This document shows, in pieces, positions 41,401 to 52,866 of a stretch of 64,000 nucleotides of DNA. This stretch comes from Camarhynchus parvulus. Lineage: Eukaryota; Chordata; Aves; Passeriformes; Thraupidae. Under the pieces are notes generated by a model. The model saw nothing but the letters and a program-made list of their open reading frames with translations, was not told where the DNA came from and ran no database searches. The stretch is from NCBI RefSeq assembly GCF_901933205.1, contig NC_044574.1, forward strand, positions 47,959,609 to 48,023,608, read 5' to 3'. The position numbers and the translations under genes were made by a program. The stretch's first letter is position 1; each line of letters begins with the position of its first letter.

Positions 41401-43744
41401 CTGATTGCACTGCATGGTCCTTATATTACCTTATTGTCAATAGCAAGTGTTCATCCTATTGGGAGTCATTTAATAACCAGCTGCCATTTAAAGTGTAGAC
41501 AGAACATTTGTCTCAGCCAGCTCATCTCAAGTGTAGTTTCTCTGCATGAGGAGCTGGGACTTCTTCAAGAAAAACAACAGCTGGACCTCACTATTGTTCC
41601 TTGCCTCTTCTTTCGTAGTGTCAAGTTAAAACAAACATAGATACTCTTTGTGAAATTTCTGATTATATTTGTGGCACTGCTTTTTTTATTTATTTGTTTT
41701 TCAGGAATGAATTATTATCCTCTCTATGAAATAGATTTGTCCTTCCTTCTGCCAGACAGATCTACAGTGCTGATTTGGCTCTGGTTAAAGATGTTTGCTG
41801 AAAGTTAACCAACAACAAGATTTTAGGTTTTGTACTACCCCACAGAACCTCTGGCTTCCTACATCATTGTTTCCCCTATATCGAGCTACTCTGCTTTCAA
41901 AGTATTTTAAAGCCTATTTTAAAACAATAGTTTAAGGGCATCACTTTATTTTCAGATGTGATTTTCCAACCAAAGTCATTGGGAAATAAGTATATATGAA
42001 AATGAATTCATGACTGGTAACGATTTTTTTTTTAGAACCTACCTTTTAAATTTCCTTCACTTGACAGCTGGGGATTATCCTTTGTGGCAGTGATCTGTAA
42101 CAAAAAAGAGGGGGAGGAAAGGCTTCAGAAAAAAAAAATTGACTCTTTCATGGCTAATTAAACTGGAATACAGATCAATCAGCAGAAATAGCTGATGAAT
42201 TTATTATGTCTGTGCAAGCTTACTGTATCCAAATGTGTTTGATGTTCACTAAAATTACTATTCCCATCATCCTATAGGGTAATCGTTTACTTTAAGCTTT
42301 ACCTTTATCTATAATATTGATCTGAGACTCACGGGCAAGTAATGGAAGTTTTGGTTTATGTAAGTGTGCAGGTTATAAACACTAGAGCCATGACAACTTG
42401 GAAAACCTGTCCTGGTAATTAAATCCTTTATTTTTCTTTTCAGATCAAGTTCTCTAGGTCCCCCAGGCTTGTAAACCTAGGGTTAGCTTAATTAAGTTAA
42501 TGGAAGGGTGGATGAAGAGGTGTAACCACTGAGAAGCTCTTTCAACCTGGTTTATAGAAACATTTTGCCATGTAACATTTGTCCACTTATCATCATACGC
42601 TGTGACTTACAAATACTTCTGTTGGTGGACTCAAACATACATGAATTTGAATGTATTATAAATGTTACTTGGAAAAGTGTCCAGGAGCCAGGGGTTATAG
42701 AGATAAATATATACCACAATTACTGAAACATTTTGAAAATTACTTTTGAAATTTGAATGCTTTTGTTCAGTTATATTCCACACCAGAATGATGTGGTCAT
42801 GTAGCTGCTGACACGTAGTTTGTTTTTTGGTTAACTGTCATAACAGACTTCCCCTCATTTCTGAGGTGATGAGTGGGGCTCATCTGAAGTGTTACAAACA
42901 TGCCTGGCAGTGGATTCAAAACTTTTAGGGATTTTAGAAGAAATCGATGCCTGTCCTCTGTAGAAACTTCATTGAGTCATGTAGAAAAAATTTTATTATT
43001 GTATTAGTAATTTAAATACCACATGTGATGGGCATTTTGCACTAATCATTTCCTGGTTCTTTATTTTGAAAAAATAACTAATAAAAATACAGATTCATTT
43101 CCATTGCCCTATCTAATAGTTTTCCCTTCCCTTTTGCCAGGCACTTAGCCACCCTAGAGGTTGGTTAGTCACCCTTCAACTACTGTTTCACAGCTCACCT
43201 CAGCCCCACAAGATAAGAAGCTCAACTCTCCCCCCTGAGCTCAATCTCAAGGTAATTTCTGCGAGGCTACTAAGATTTTCTTTTCCATTCAATCACTGGT
43301 TCCAAGCAAAAAAGAGCAAAATTTGGACTAATGTCCAAGTCACGTGTTGCTTGAGCAAAGAATGAGATCAGCTACTTGCAGTGTATGTCTTCTGACTGCA
43401 GATATGTGTGAATAATAAATTATATTGTCTTTGTTAACAAAGGGTCAGAAGCAAATCCAGTCTCCAAACAGAGCAGTCAGTAGGCTGTATGCAAAGGAGG
43501 AAGCAATCTTCCCCCCTAAGTGTCTAGGAGAGGGGCATTCACTCTAGTGTGCCACTCAGGTGGTAACAACATACCGGGTGGATTTCAGAATTTCTTGGAT
43601 CTTCTCCCTAAACCCTTCCCAACATCTTATTCTTTTCTATAAACTGTAGTATTCACCCAAATCCCTTCCATTGTCTGCTGATCCTGGATGGAAAACTTGG
43701 TGATTCCAGTTCACTTAGTACATGTTAGAGCAAAGTATTGAAGG
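35481..43744. other. AT-rich non-coding DNA
   Basis: No supported gene. The region 36,640-37,150 has frames of 97 and 106 codons on opposite strands without homology that I can recognise. A TTTTG repeat lies at 40,044. Otherwise unique AT-rich sequence. Confidence 0.65.
40044..40066 (+). repeat. (TTTTG)n pentanucleotide repeat
   Basis: TTTTG units with one variant CTTTG, about four and a half copies. Simple repeat of the type often left by an antisense poly(A) tail, though no retroposon body is apparent. Confidence 0.9.
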
Positions 43745-43816
43745 GCTGGAGAACAATAACAAACATCTGCATAAAACTATCCAGTTTTATGCAGATGTTT
43801 GTTATTGTTCTCCAGC
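43745..43816. repeat. Perfect 34-bp inverted repeat with 4-nt loop
   Basis: The left arm (43,745-43,778, starting GCTGGAGAACAATAAC) and the right arm (43,783-43,816, ending GTTATTGTTCTCCAGC) are exact reverse complements over all 34 positions, separated only by ATCC at 43,779-43,782. In a plus-strand transcript two G-U pairs could add to the base of the stem. Arms this long and this perfect do not occur by chance in 64 kb. The lack of any mismatch implies a recent fold-back or template-switch insertion, or an assembly or library artefact. The 4-nt loop is too tight for a typical Drosha substrate, so a microRNA is not favoured, though a transcript would form a very stable hairpin. Confidence 0.95.
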
Positions 43817-43837
43817 TTAGTTAATGCTTAGTTAATG
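43816..43837. repeat. Tandem duplication of an 11-mer beside the hairpin
   Basis: The unit CTTAGTTAATG occurs twice head to tail, starting at the last base of the right arm of the adjacent 34-bp inverted repeat. The position suggests that both structures arose in one replication-slippage or template-switch event. This is inferred from adjacency only. Confidence 0.85.
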
Positions 43838-46800
43838 ATGGTTAGCACTCTCCCTTGATAATCCCACGAAAAATGCTATATATGTTGTTTGTCAACGGTT
43901 GCTTTTGAAAATGTAGTCATTCTGACTGAAGGTTCTTGAACAAAAAAACCCCAACCAAACTTAAATTGCTGTTAATTTTAAATGACTATATTTTCATCAG
44001 GTTGTTTTCTTTTTAAAAGGAAGAAAGCAATACCCAAGACTGGCCTGCACACAAACCCAAAACTTCCAAATGTTCCTGATACAGAAGGGGGAAAAGCCTC
44101 CTCAGCATTTCCTGTTCATCCCTCTGCTGGCAGTGCTCTAGTATTTACTGTAAACAAACGACACCGTCCTCTGGAGGTTAATGGGGCTGTTGATTGGTGT
44201 TTGCTCATCACAGCAGGATCTGGTGTGCGATATCTGCTGCTCCTGTGTATTGATGAGTGTGGGCTGCCGGTGGGAGGTACAGCCTGCTGGAGGACAGGGA
44301 GGGGGGCACGGGGCTTGTTAGCTCTTTGTGCCTGGGTGGAATGGGAGACCTTGTTTATTTAGCATTCTTAGCAAGTCCTCCAGGACCCTTGCAAAGTCTA
44401 CTAAAGTAGAATTCCCCCATTCCCGTGGGTCTTTGTAGAAGTATCTAGCTGTTGAAAGACCAGACAAGATAGTTGTATGCTTATTTAAAATAACCTTCGT
44501 GCATCTGATCAAACATCTACTCTCATCTGAAACAGCTTAGGACCTCCATAGGGGTTTATTAAGCAGGTAGCAATTTAGAGTATGTCCCTGTCAAAGGTTG
44601 TGTGTAAGGGTTTGTTTATATTCTCTCTTGCAAAAATGCAAAGACAGAAAGATTTGCCTGACATTAAGGGCTCCAATCAGGTTTGTGTTCCTAAGAACAC
44701 AATTTTAAAAAAAGGTGCTATTAAATTCTTAATTAAATGACTATCACATACATAAAGCAATCAGAAAATTAGGAGCCTCTTTACAGACTTATGTGTCTAA
44801 GTACAAGAAGCAAAGCAGATGATTTGACTAAAAAGAAATGACAGAGAAAGGTGAGAAATAGTAATTTTCATCCCAACTTACTATATAATTCTTTCTCACT
44901 TTTCATTTTTCTAGTTTGGTAGTCTGTTGTGCTACTGATATAAGGACATAATGGGGTATTTTTGATGGCTTTTTTAGAAAGCAGTATTTGTGTTAAGAGA
45001 GAACTCAGTTGAAACAATTTGAAGCAAGGTAGGTTGGGGCATATTAGCTTTACTAATGAGAATGCTTTAGAAGATGTTATTAGTGATGGGGGCTTCCTTT
45101 TATTTGTTTTCTCCCATGACAGAAAAACTTTCAGTAGCAGGTGAGTATTTGGGGTAATCCTTCCCTCAAATTCTTTTATGTTTGTAATTTTTATTATATA
45201 TATATTTTTTTTTTAATTCCCTTTTGGTCTTCTCTACATTTATTGCTGATTTTTATGCTGCATGGCTGAGAATGCTGGTCTTATCAGTGCATAAGTAGGA
45301 GATGTGAAATTTTTCCTTTTCCCTGATACTAACCACTGTTGAGAAGCAGCAGCACCAGTGCAAAAATTTGCTGCTTAAAGCTGGCCTGAGCTCAAAGCTC
45401 CTATGCCACCATCCCCTTTATCCTTGTGAAAATACCTGCAAGGTGGAAGCACCTGAATGCCAACAGTCAAAATTCAGTGTAACTGATAATGTCAAGCAGA
45501 AACAGCCCTAATAAATATTTTCTCTTATGTGAAGTTTCTACAAAGTTTTCTGTCTCATTAAATAGTGTTCATGAAGTTATGTAGACTAAATGGTTTTTAA
45601 ATAAAGCAGTGTATCTCAAATCTGAACAGATATCTAGGAAGCAACATTAAACTCAAGGAGTACAGGAGACAGAGAAAGTCTGTCAAGAGATTTGAAATAG
45701 CACAAATCCATTCATTTATGATCACTTCTGAGAGGTAAACCTGTTCAAGGACATGGAAGACCCATCAGAAGGAATCACAGGATTGTATATTGCTGTGGAG
45801 ATCATTATAAGGTAGTTTCTAAAAATGTGACAGAGTCCTTTGTTACTTGGATAATAAGTTTAAAAATATTTTTTAAAATTACTTACTGACATTTATGTCG
45901 GTGTTAAGATAACATATAATACCTATCAGCAATAATAATGAAACAGCCTAACTAAGGATGCAGTGCTATATATGTCTTTCCTTGGCATTGCTCTATCAGT
46001 AACTGCATTTCAGAATGATGTTGCACATTATACTTTGAGCTTGACTAGCCCTAAATCTGTTGCAGTGTCTCTAAAAAGGAGAGCTTGTATCCCTTCTTCC
46101 CCTGTCTCCTGTCTGATAGCCATTCCTCCCTCTCTCAGAGGAATTTGAGCTGATTCCATTCACTAAGCTGGCAGAAAAGTAAACCCACCAAAAAGTGTCT
46201 CTGTGTTTTTGCAGAGGAAAGTTGGCTGAATTGGCTCAGCAGAGACATGCTCCTGCTGGCACATGGAAAGGGTCAGGTCAAGGCTGAAGGAGGAGGAGTA
46301 GTTGAAAAAAAGAAGGGAAGGAAGATCTTCCTGTTCTGGTGTCTACAAGGTATTATGTTGTCTATAATGTGTAATTTCATTCTCAGTTAAGCTGACATGT
46401 TGTTTGTAGGGCTGCTCTGTGAACAAGATGATGAATGTAGAGGGCAAGCTGGGTTTGCTGTCAAAAGAGGCATTTGTGAAAATGCACTCTTGGGCCAGGA
46501 TCTCTTTCAACTCCTCAGTGTTCTTTCTGTGTTTGGTAACACAGGCTATTCAGTTTTTCTAGATTTAATGTGGATTTCTTCCTTTTCTCACATTGGGAAG
46601 GGAAATCTTGGACAGCTAGAAAGTGCTTGGAATTTAACAAAAGTTGTTTGACATGATATATAAAACTGAAAACATCTGAAAATAGATTGTATGACTTGCT
46701 TACAGGTTTTGTTTCAATTTTACTGCTTTTTTCTTCCTTTGAAGGAAAAGGGATTGATAGACTGCAATAAACAAGTATCCAGCATTTTTACTTTATCTGA

Positions 46801-47560
46801 ATATAACCCATCCATCCATAGGGCAGATCAAAAAATATATTAAAATACTCAAATGTAATGATCATTGTTTATGCATGTAGGACTAAAACATAAATAACAA
46901 ATAAGAGAGAATCTTTTTAGCATCCGATTGGTGCCCTCACCTGCTGCTGGATGATATCAGACCTGCTAAAGTGTCCATGAGTACAATATTCCACCCTCTA
47001 GAGGCCAGTTTACCACAAGTGGATATGAGTCATCTGCAGCACTCCCCCCTTTTCCACTTGAGATAACCTCTCGCTTATTTCATTTCATGTTAGAGCATGC
47101 TTCAGTGGCTGTTGACCAGAGGTGCATAAACTTCATATGCTTTCCAAGACTCAAGGAAGTTTTTTTTATTTAAACAATGTAAGAACATTTACATTTTCAA
47201 ACATAAAATACTGAGGAACTGTCTTTTTCATCAAAGAACTTGAAATTTGTTGACGTTAAAAATTTCATTAGGAACAGAAATACTGAGAACATATTTGGAA
47301 ATCTTCTTCAAAAGTTAAAACTAAATTCCATGCATTCAGTAAAAGTAGTTCTGGCTTTTAGCAGAGAATGTTAGGGCAAATTGAAGCAAAAAATAATCAG
47401 TGATGATTACAGGGAGTTTGAGGATTGTCCAGCCTCAGGTATTGCCCCTTCTTTCTCCATATCAATCTCTCTGCATTAATGAGTGGATACTCCTTCCTTG
47501 GCTTCAGTGGGACATTCACAACTGCCTGGAGTGCTTTGCTGGGACACTTTTTGGCCTAAC
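43838..47560. other. Non-coding DNA with one GC-richer block
   Basis: Holds the longest Met-initiated open frame of the window (43,982-44,362, plus strand, 126 codons). Its translation shows no domain, biased family motif or splice context that I recognise, and 126 codons is within chance expectation for a 64-kb window. The rest is AT-rich with a TA/T tract at 45,194. Confidence 0.6.
45194..45214 (+). repeat. (TA)n followed by poly(T)
   Basis: A short TATATATATA run leads directly into about ten T residues. Low-complexity DNA. Confidence 0.9.
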
Positions 47561-47712
47561 TGCCCTGTCAGTTACAATTAAAAGAGTTAATATGATAGTC
47601 AAAGGTCATAAATTGCTTGTGGCTAGTGTTCACTGCTTGTCTCGCACAATGGCAACCAGGAAATTGCCCTGTCAGTTACAATTAGAGGTGTTAATATGGT
47701 GGCTAAGGGTCA
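47561..47712 (+). repeat. Diverged direct duplication, 48-bp copies, 104-bp period
   Basis: Copy 1 (47,561-47,608) and copy 2 (47,665-47,712) both begin TGCCCTGTCAGTTACAATTA and both end with GGTCA. They stay alignable without gaps across 48 bp, with eight differences, in the second half. Flanks of the two copies show weak further similarity (a GCTTTGCTGGGACAC-like stretch before copy 1 against GCTTGTCTCGCACAA before copy 2). The whole may therefore be an old tandem duplication of about 104 bp. No third copy was seen. The unit does not match a repeat family I recognise. Confidence 0.85.
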
Positions 47713-47999
47713 AAATGCTGCAGTAGGAGGGAGAAGTTGCAAGAACATTTGGTTTACATTAAGTGACGGTTCAGGAAAACTTTCCTTAAACGGGATGGTT
47801 ACTAAATAGGGATGTATTTCAATGTGAGCAGGAGCCCTGATTAAGGTTTCTACAACATTGCTCTCACAATATTAGGAGTTGAAATTCTGCCATTTGGGGA
47901 GCTTTCTAAAGTTTACAGAAATGCCACACTGGTGGAAAAAAGTTGATAGATCACATACTCTCTGGTGAAATATTTTTAGAGATGTAGTTATGAAACAGG

Positions 48000-48020
48000 A
48001 AAAAAAAAAGAAGAAAAATA
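48000..48020 (+). repeat. A-rich tract
   Basis: A run of A broken by G and then AGAAGAAAAA. Low complexity with no linked mobile element recognised. Confidence 0.85.
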
Positions 48021-51000
48021 ACACTACTGTTTATTATTGAAGTTTGTATGCACAAAATTACATTACCAAGGTACTGAATTTCTCCTTTTCAGGTGGATTT
48101 TCCCAAAAGACCTTTGCCTCATCTAATTATCATTGACTTTCCAGTGAAACTCACCTAGATTTTAGAAACAGCAGATCAAGCCCTGTCTTTTCCTATACTA
48201 TGGTTTTCTCTCTATTTTATATCTATTTCTTCAGAGAGTGTTTTCCCTACCAATTCCACTGTGGCCAGCTCCACACTTAGAGATGAAATGAAGCAAGTCA
48301 ATAAGAATATCCATTCTCTTAATATCCCTTGGATTTCAAAGTGTAACTTTGAAAATGGTTTTAAATGTTACACGTAAGAACACTACTCTTCTTTTTGTAT
48401 TTCCACTGCAGGGTGATGATACTTGATTCCTGCGTATACAAAAGGTGAATTTTATTGTGTATCCACAAAACTGCTTGAGCAGCCAGGTGGTTAACTCATG
48501 CTCGGCTCTGGTTTTGCATGGCTATAGACCAGGATTGGTGTAAAGCTAGTTGTGATGTGCCCACACAGATGTGGCAGATATCCATGATCTTTAGGGACTG
48601 GAATCTCTTTAATATCACAAATTGAGTAATTATAATCCTAGTATATACATAGCTGCCTTCTAAGAGCTTGATGTCTCTTTTGCCCTGTTACTGAAAAGAG
48701 CCACAATATTGAATCAAAAGCATTGTCAAAATAAGTGGTAGAGATAAAAATCTATGGGAAACATTGATGATTTCTGATACACTGAGCTCAATGAAATACT
48801 GAATGAGAATAATAGATGAGAACCATACAAGCTGATGGCTCACAAGTAATTTTAGTGCAAACAGTCAATGAATGAAGGCAGTGGCTATAAAACCTCAGAA
48901 TTTTAGGCCTTCTTGGTCAAGCTGACCATGCAGAAAAGTTCTTGCAGCCCTACCACTGAAGGGCAAACTGAACAACTAAGAGAAAAGAACATATATCAGA
49001 CAAGAACTTTTTTTAGAATTATTCTACTCGTGACCCTGTCTGGCTTTTTAATTTTACAGAAATTAATATAACAAGACCAATGAGCACTGTCTTTTTATCA
49101 TTACTGTGTAAAATGCTTCTTAATTCAAAATATTTAAAAGTCTAATGTTCTAATATTTTGTATGTTCTTTAAGCATCTGGATATTCTGGGAAGACATATT
49201 CAAAAAGAGATTGAACATGGTATTTTATTCTAAAAAGTCTCACATATTTGGTATTATTAAAAAGTTTTTTGTTATATCTCTATGTTCTTGAAGTAACTTA
49301 GGGAAACATCTTCTATCCAAATAATATCCTTAAATTTCCAGGGATGATAAGAATGAATATGAATCTTTCTTTGCAAAATGCTCTATTTATAATTTCAAAG
49401 ATGTAAGATAAAATATTAAGCTATTTTAAAAAGTTATGAAAATGTCTAATAATTTCTTCCATTAGTAAAATGTATTTAAGAATGTATTTGAAAGCAAAAA
49501 ATATAAATAAATATAGAAGAATATCCTCCATGTTGAAAAGTCAAGAAAGAAAAAAGGTTCAGCTTCATCAAAATTAGTCAAAGCACTTTTATTAGACATA
49601 GGATAATTGTATATGTGATTCACTTCCCCTAAAAGCATAATAGAAATGTGGTCTTCATTCTTGGGCTGAGAGAGTGATATGTTAGTTCTCTTACTTTTAG
49701 AAGAACTGCTTCTTATGTTTCATCTATGAAATCGAAGTCTCTGTTTTTATCCCCTTAACATGGGCATCTTATAGATCTTATGCACTTAAAAGGTAAATCA
49801 GGTCAGCAGTTACAAAAACCAGTTTTCCCAATTACCTGATTTTTAGAAATAATCTAGATAAACAGAAGGCCAAGCAAGCTACTGAGGACAAACAGTCTGT
49901 AATTCTGTATCACATATCAACTGTTGGCAAATCATCTATGCACAAAGATATACGGACATGAAATCAATTTTCAGTGTTACACCTCTTCAAAGTCATAAGC
50001 ACAGAGCATATGCTGTTGGACTGATGTGAGGCAGGGGTCAGATTTGTCCTACTCCATAATGCTCTGACTGTAGAGCTAAATGAAATCTGTGTTCAGGCAG
50101 TTTGATTTCTTGTTATACATGAGCATTTGCTGGACACATTTTGAAAAAAGTATCTGTTGCATGGGTTTTCAAGTCTGGGGGTTCTTTAGTCATGCTTGAT
50201 ATATTTAAGGGAATTGTTTGAAGGGCAATGGACACAGAGGGAAGACGTTCTAGAAGATAACATTTCAATACACTAGGAAAGAAAATAAAGGTTTGTAAAA
50301 GAACCATAAAGATGCTACACTTCAAATTTAATGTAGAGAAAAAAGGAAATTCTTGATGTGTGTAAATATTAACAACTCTTCTAATTAATTAGATTCCATT
50401 CAGTATTGGTTGGCTTAATGGTTTTAGTCCTATCCATGTTCATGGTGCTTATCCCTTTCATGTGAGTACAGCAAAAATCCATACATTTTTCCAGCTGCAG
50501 GAGCCACACACTACCCTGAGTGTTTTGTATGTTGAAAGCTAAGACAGAAAAGTCTTAATGAGACCTGTTTTGTTCTCCTGTCCTTTCCTGCCCTAGGAAC
50601 AAAGGGTAAAAAATATATGCATGGCAATATACAGCTACACACAAGATAGTTTTATATTTGCAGTTTTACATTTATCTGTGAGTTCTGTTCTGTGAAGAGG
50701 AATTTTTCCTCAGTAAAGCCAAGTTAGCAGAAAGATATAATAAAATGTATACAAATTTCTAGTACACTGACAAGACACTTTTAGAGGCCAGGAAATATTT
50801 TTCCTCATGTTCTATTTGGGGAACTGAACAGAAGGTTAATAGTCTGTTGCTGAGGTGCTGATAATTCATAACTCTCAGCAGGATTGCAGTTGTAATCGTT
50901 ACCTAAAATCAGCTCATGATCAGTGTTACAAATCACAGCACTAAACCATTGCTACTGCAAAAAAATAGTTCCCTTGCTTGAATCAAGCATATTATGTTTT

Positions 51001-51583
51001 GAATAACTGGTTGCTCTCCTAACATCTGAAATAAGTTAGGAGAGGGTAGAAAAATGTAATACCTTGATGACTGTCTATAAACAAACATTGTCACTCAGAA
51101 GGTGTTTTCAAAAGGCTTTTTTACTCTTAAAAAATAAACTTACCACTAATTAGTTAAGGCTTGCCTTTCTCCTGTAGGTAAACAGCGTTAATGAACTTAA
51201 TTGGTCACTAATTGCTTTATTGGTTTTGTGCCTTCTTTCTGGGAAACTCTCCACTTAACCAGACCTGGTGGGAAACCACAGCCTTCACAGTGAGAGGTAG
51301 CAGCATCCAGGAAGGGGTGGTGTGGAAACAAGCTTGAGGTCATGATTAGGAGAGGAGAGATCTGGGATGGTATTTGTTGTCACAGTGTTCTCTCTTCTGC
51401 GGGAAGAAAGCAGCTGTGTCAGAGCTGTGCGGGTAACCAAGACCAGAGCAATTCCTAGCTCCTCTTCAGCTGGGTGACTATCAGGTAGAAAGCTGCTTGC
51501 TTGGATTTTCCCAGCTTATCTGGAAATACATTTTGACTTCTCACAAGCTGTGGTGCAAGGACTAGAAGATCTTCCCAGTATAG

Positions 51584-51604
51584 TTTTCTTTTCTTTTTTT
51601 TTTT
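51584..51604 (+). repeat. T-rich tract
   Basis: TTTTCTTTTC followed by eleven T residues. Low complexity; resembles an antisense poly(A) but has no recognisable insertion body. Confidence 0.9.
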
Positions 51605-52195
51605 ACCATCTCAAACCAGTGCTAGCTAAGCAATTCAGAGCTAATAGAGCTTAACTGCTTTCCTTATTTTTTCTTTTCTGCTCTTTTAATTTCAACAAAG
51701 AAAAGGAGGAACTGAGAACCGGAGATGAAGGAAGAATAATTATTTGGAGATAGAAAAAGGAACACAACATGGTTACTTAATTTAATTTCTTTGGGATATG
51801 AAAGATTATTTTTTTGACTGTGCCTGCATTAGTGTTATCAGAAACAATTATTGCAAGAGCACTTAATTATTTTCAGAGCACTTATTTTATAGCCAATCTC
51901 AGCTTTCCCAGTGATTTTATAGATCAGCAACTCCTCCGTGGTAAATTATTTTATTTAGATCTAGGTGTTCAGCATTGCAGATGAATGAGACTGTTGAGAT
52001 CTACTGAAAGGGACCAATTCGAGAGAGCTCATGGTTTAGAATAACATTTTTGATATGTCCTATCCCAAAAGAGAATCTGCTAGTCATGCCAGCACTATGG
52101 AGGGAGCTGCTCCTGGGGTACTGTCGAACTGACTGGCTGGAGCACGTGTGAGTGCGTGCTGACTGCACCCCAAGAGAACATTGTAGCTACAACAT

Positions 52196-52866
52196 CACAG
52201 AATCACTCAGGTTGAAAGGGACCACAGTGCGTCATCTGGTGCAACCTCCCTTCTAAAGCATGATGCAAAATTTGTCCAGACAGTTCTGAAAATACTTCCA
52301 GTGAGGGGGACTCCACAATTCCTCTGGGCAATCTATTCCAGTGTTATAACAATACAGTAAGGAAATTCTTCTTTATGCTCAGTTAGATGTCTCTGTCCAT
52401 CAGTTTCTGCCCTCTGCCTCTTGTCCTATTCCTCAACACCACCAAGCATAGCCTGACTCCATCCTCTTCAGATACCACTAGATGCTGATATAACCCCCTA
52501 TCACTTGTTCCTTCTCTGGGCTGAAGAGGCCCAGATCGCTCCGACTATCCTCACAACTGAGGTCTCCAGTCCCCCTGTCATCCTCACAGCCCTCTGTTGG
52601 ACCTGCTCCAGGAGCTCTCTCTTCTGCTGAGGAGCCCAGAACTGGACACAGATATGCTTCACCAGGGCTGAGTAGAGGGGCAGGATCATGTCCTTCATCC
52701 TGCTGGCAATGCTCTTCCTAAGACACCCAAAGGTAGTCCTAGAGTTGATACACTGCGATGGTGTCACCAGAAGCTGTCTGTTCACTCCTGGACCAAAGGC
52801 TATTCTCCCATTGCAAAGGCAGCAAGAATAAATGGACTCCAGATCTTCAGCTGCCACAATTCACAG
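52196..52866 (-). mobile_element. CR1 LINE, 5'-truncated 3' end with ORF2 C-terminus
   Basis: This is a non-LTR retrotransposon fragment of the CR1 family, lying antisense to the given strand. Reading the minus strand from about 52,857, one frame gives CR1 reverse-transcriptase C-terminal blocks in the expected order: a lysine/serine-rich block ending RKSIASR, then ILPLYSALV, VQFWAPQ and LLEQVQQRA. After GGLE the frame breaks; the block GLFSPEKE reappears in another frame near 52,520. Further on, HWNRLPR and PSLEVF, the hallmark end of CR1 ORF2, appear near 52,300-52,350, interrupted by stops. The 3' end near 52,196-52,225 carries the CR1-type terminal repeat, seen on the plus strand as CACAGAATCACTCAGGTTG. 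The 5' boundary is only approximate. The copy is 5'-truncated, frameshifted and dead. Typical CR1 copies are truncated this way, and the family dominates bird and other reptile genomes. No clear target-site duplication is visible, as is usual for CR1. Confidence 0.95.

Larger units (their letters stand above)
47713..52195. other. AT-rich non-coding DNA
   Basis: No gene supported; open frames do not exceed 70 codons. A 10-bp perfect hairpin at 51,014-51,044 is about what chance allows. The DNA just left of the CR1 copy is unique sequence. Confidence 0.65.

Noticed and set aside
44290..44315. Possible G-quadruplex in a G-rich stretch
   Set aside because: The G-runs do not give four separate runs with proper loops.
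43982..44362. Longest Met-initiated open frame (126 codons, plus strand)
   Set aside because: No recognisable domain, no splice or promoter context, and its length is compatible with chance in a 64-kb window, particularly across a GC-richer block.
51014..51044. Hairpin with 10-bp perfect arms (CTCTCCTAAC) and 11-nt loop
   Set aside because: About one such hairpin is expected by chance in a window of this size.
52501..52857. 118-codon minus-strand open frame as an independent gene
   Set aside because: Its translation is the decayed C-terminal part of CR1 ORF2, so it is a transposon fragment and not a host gene.
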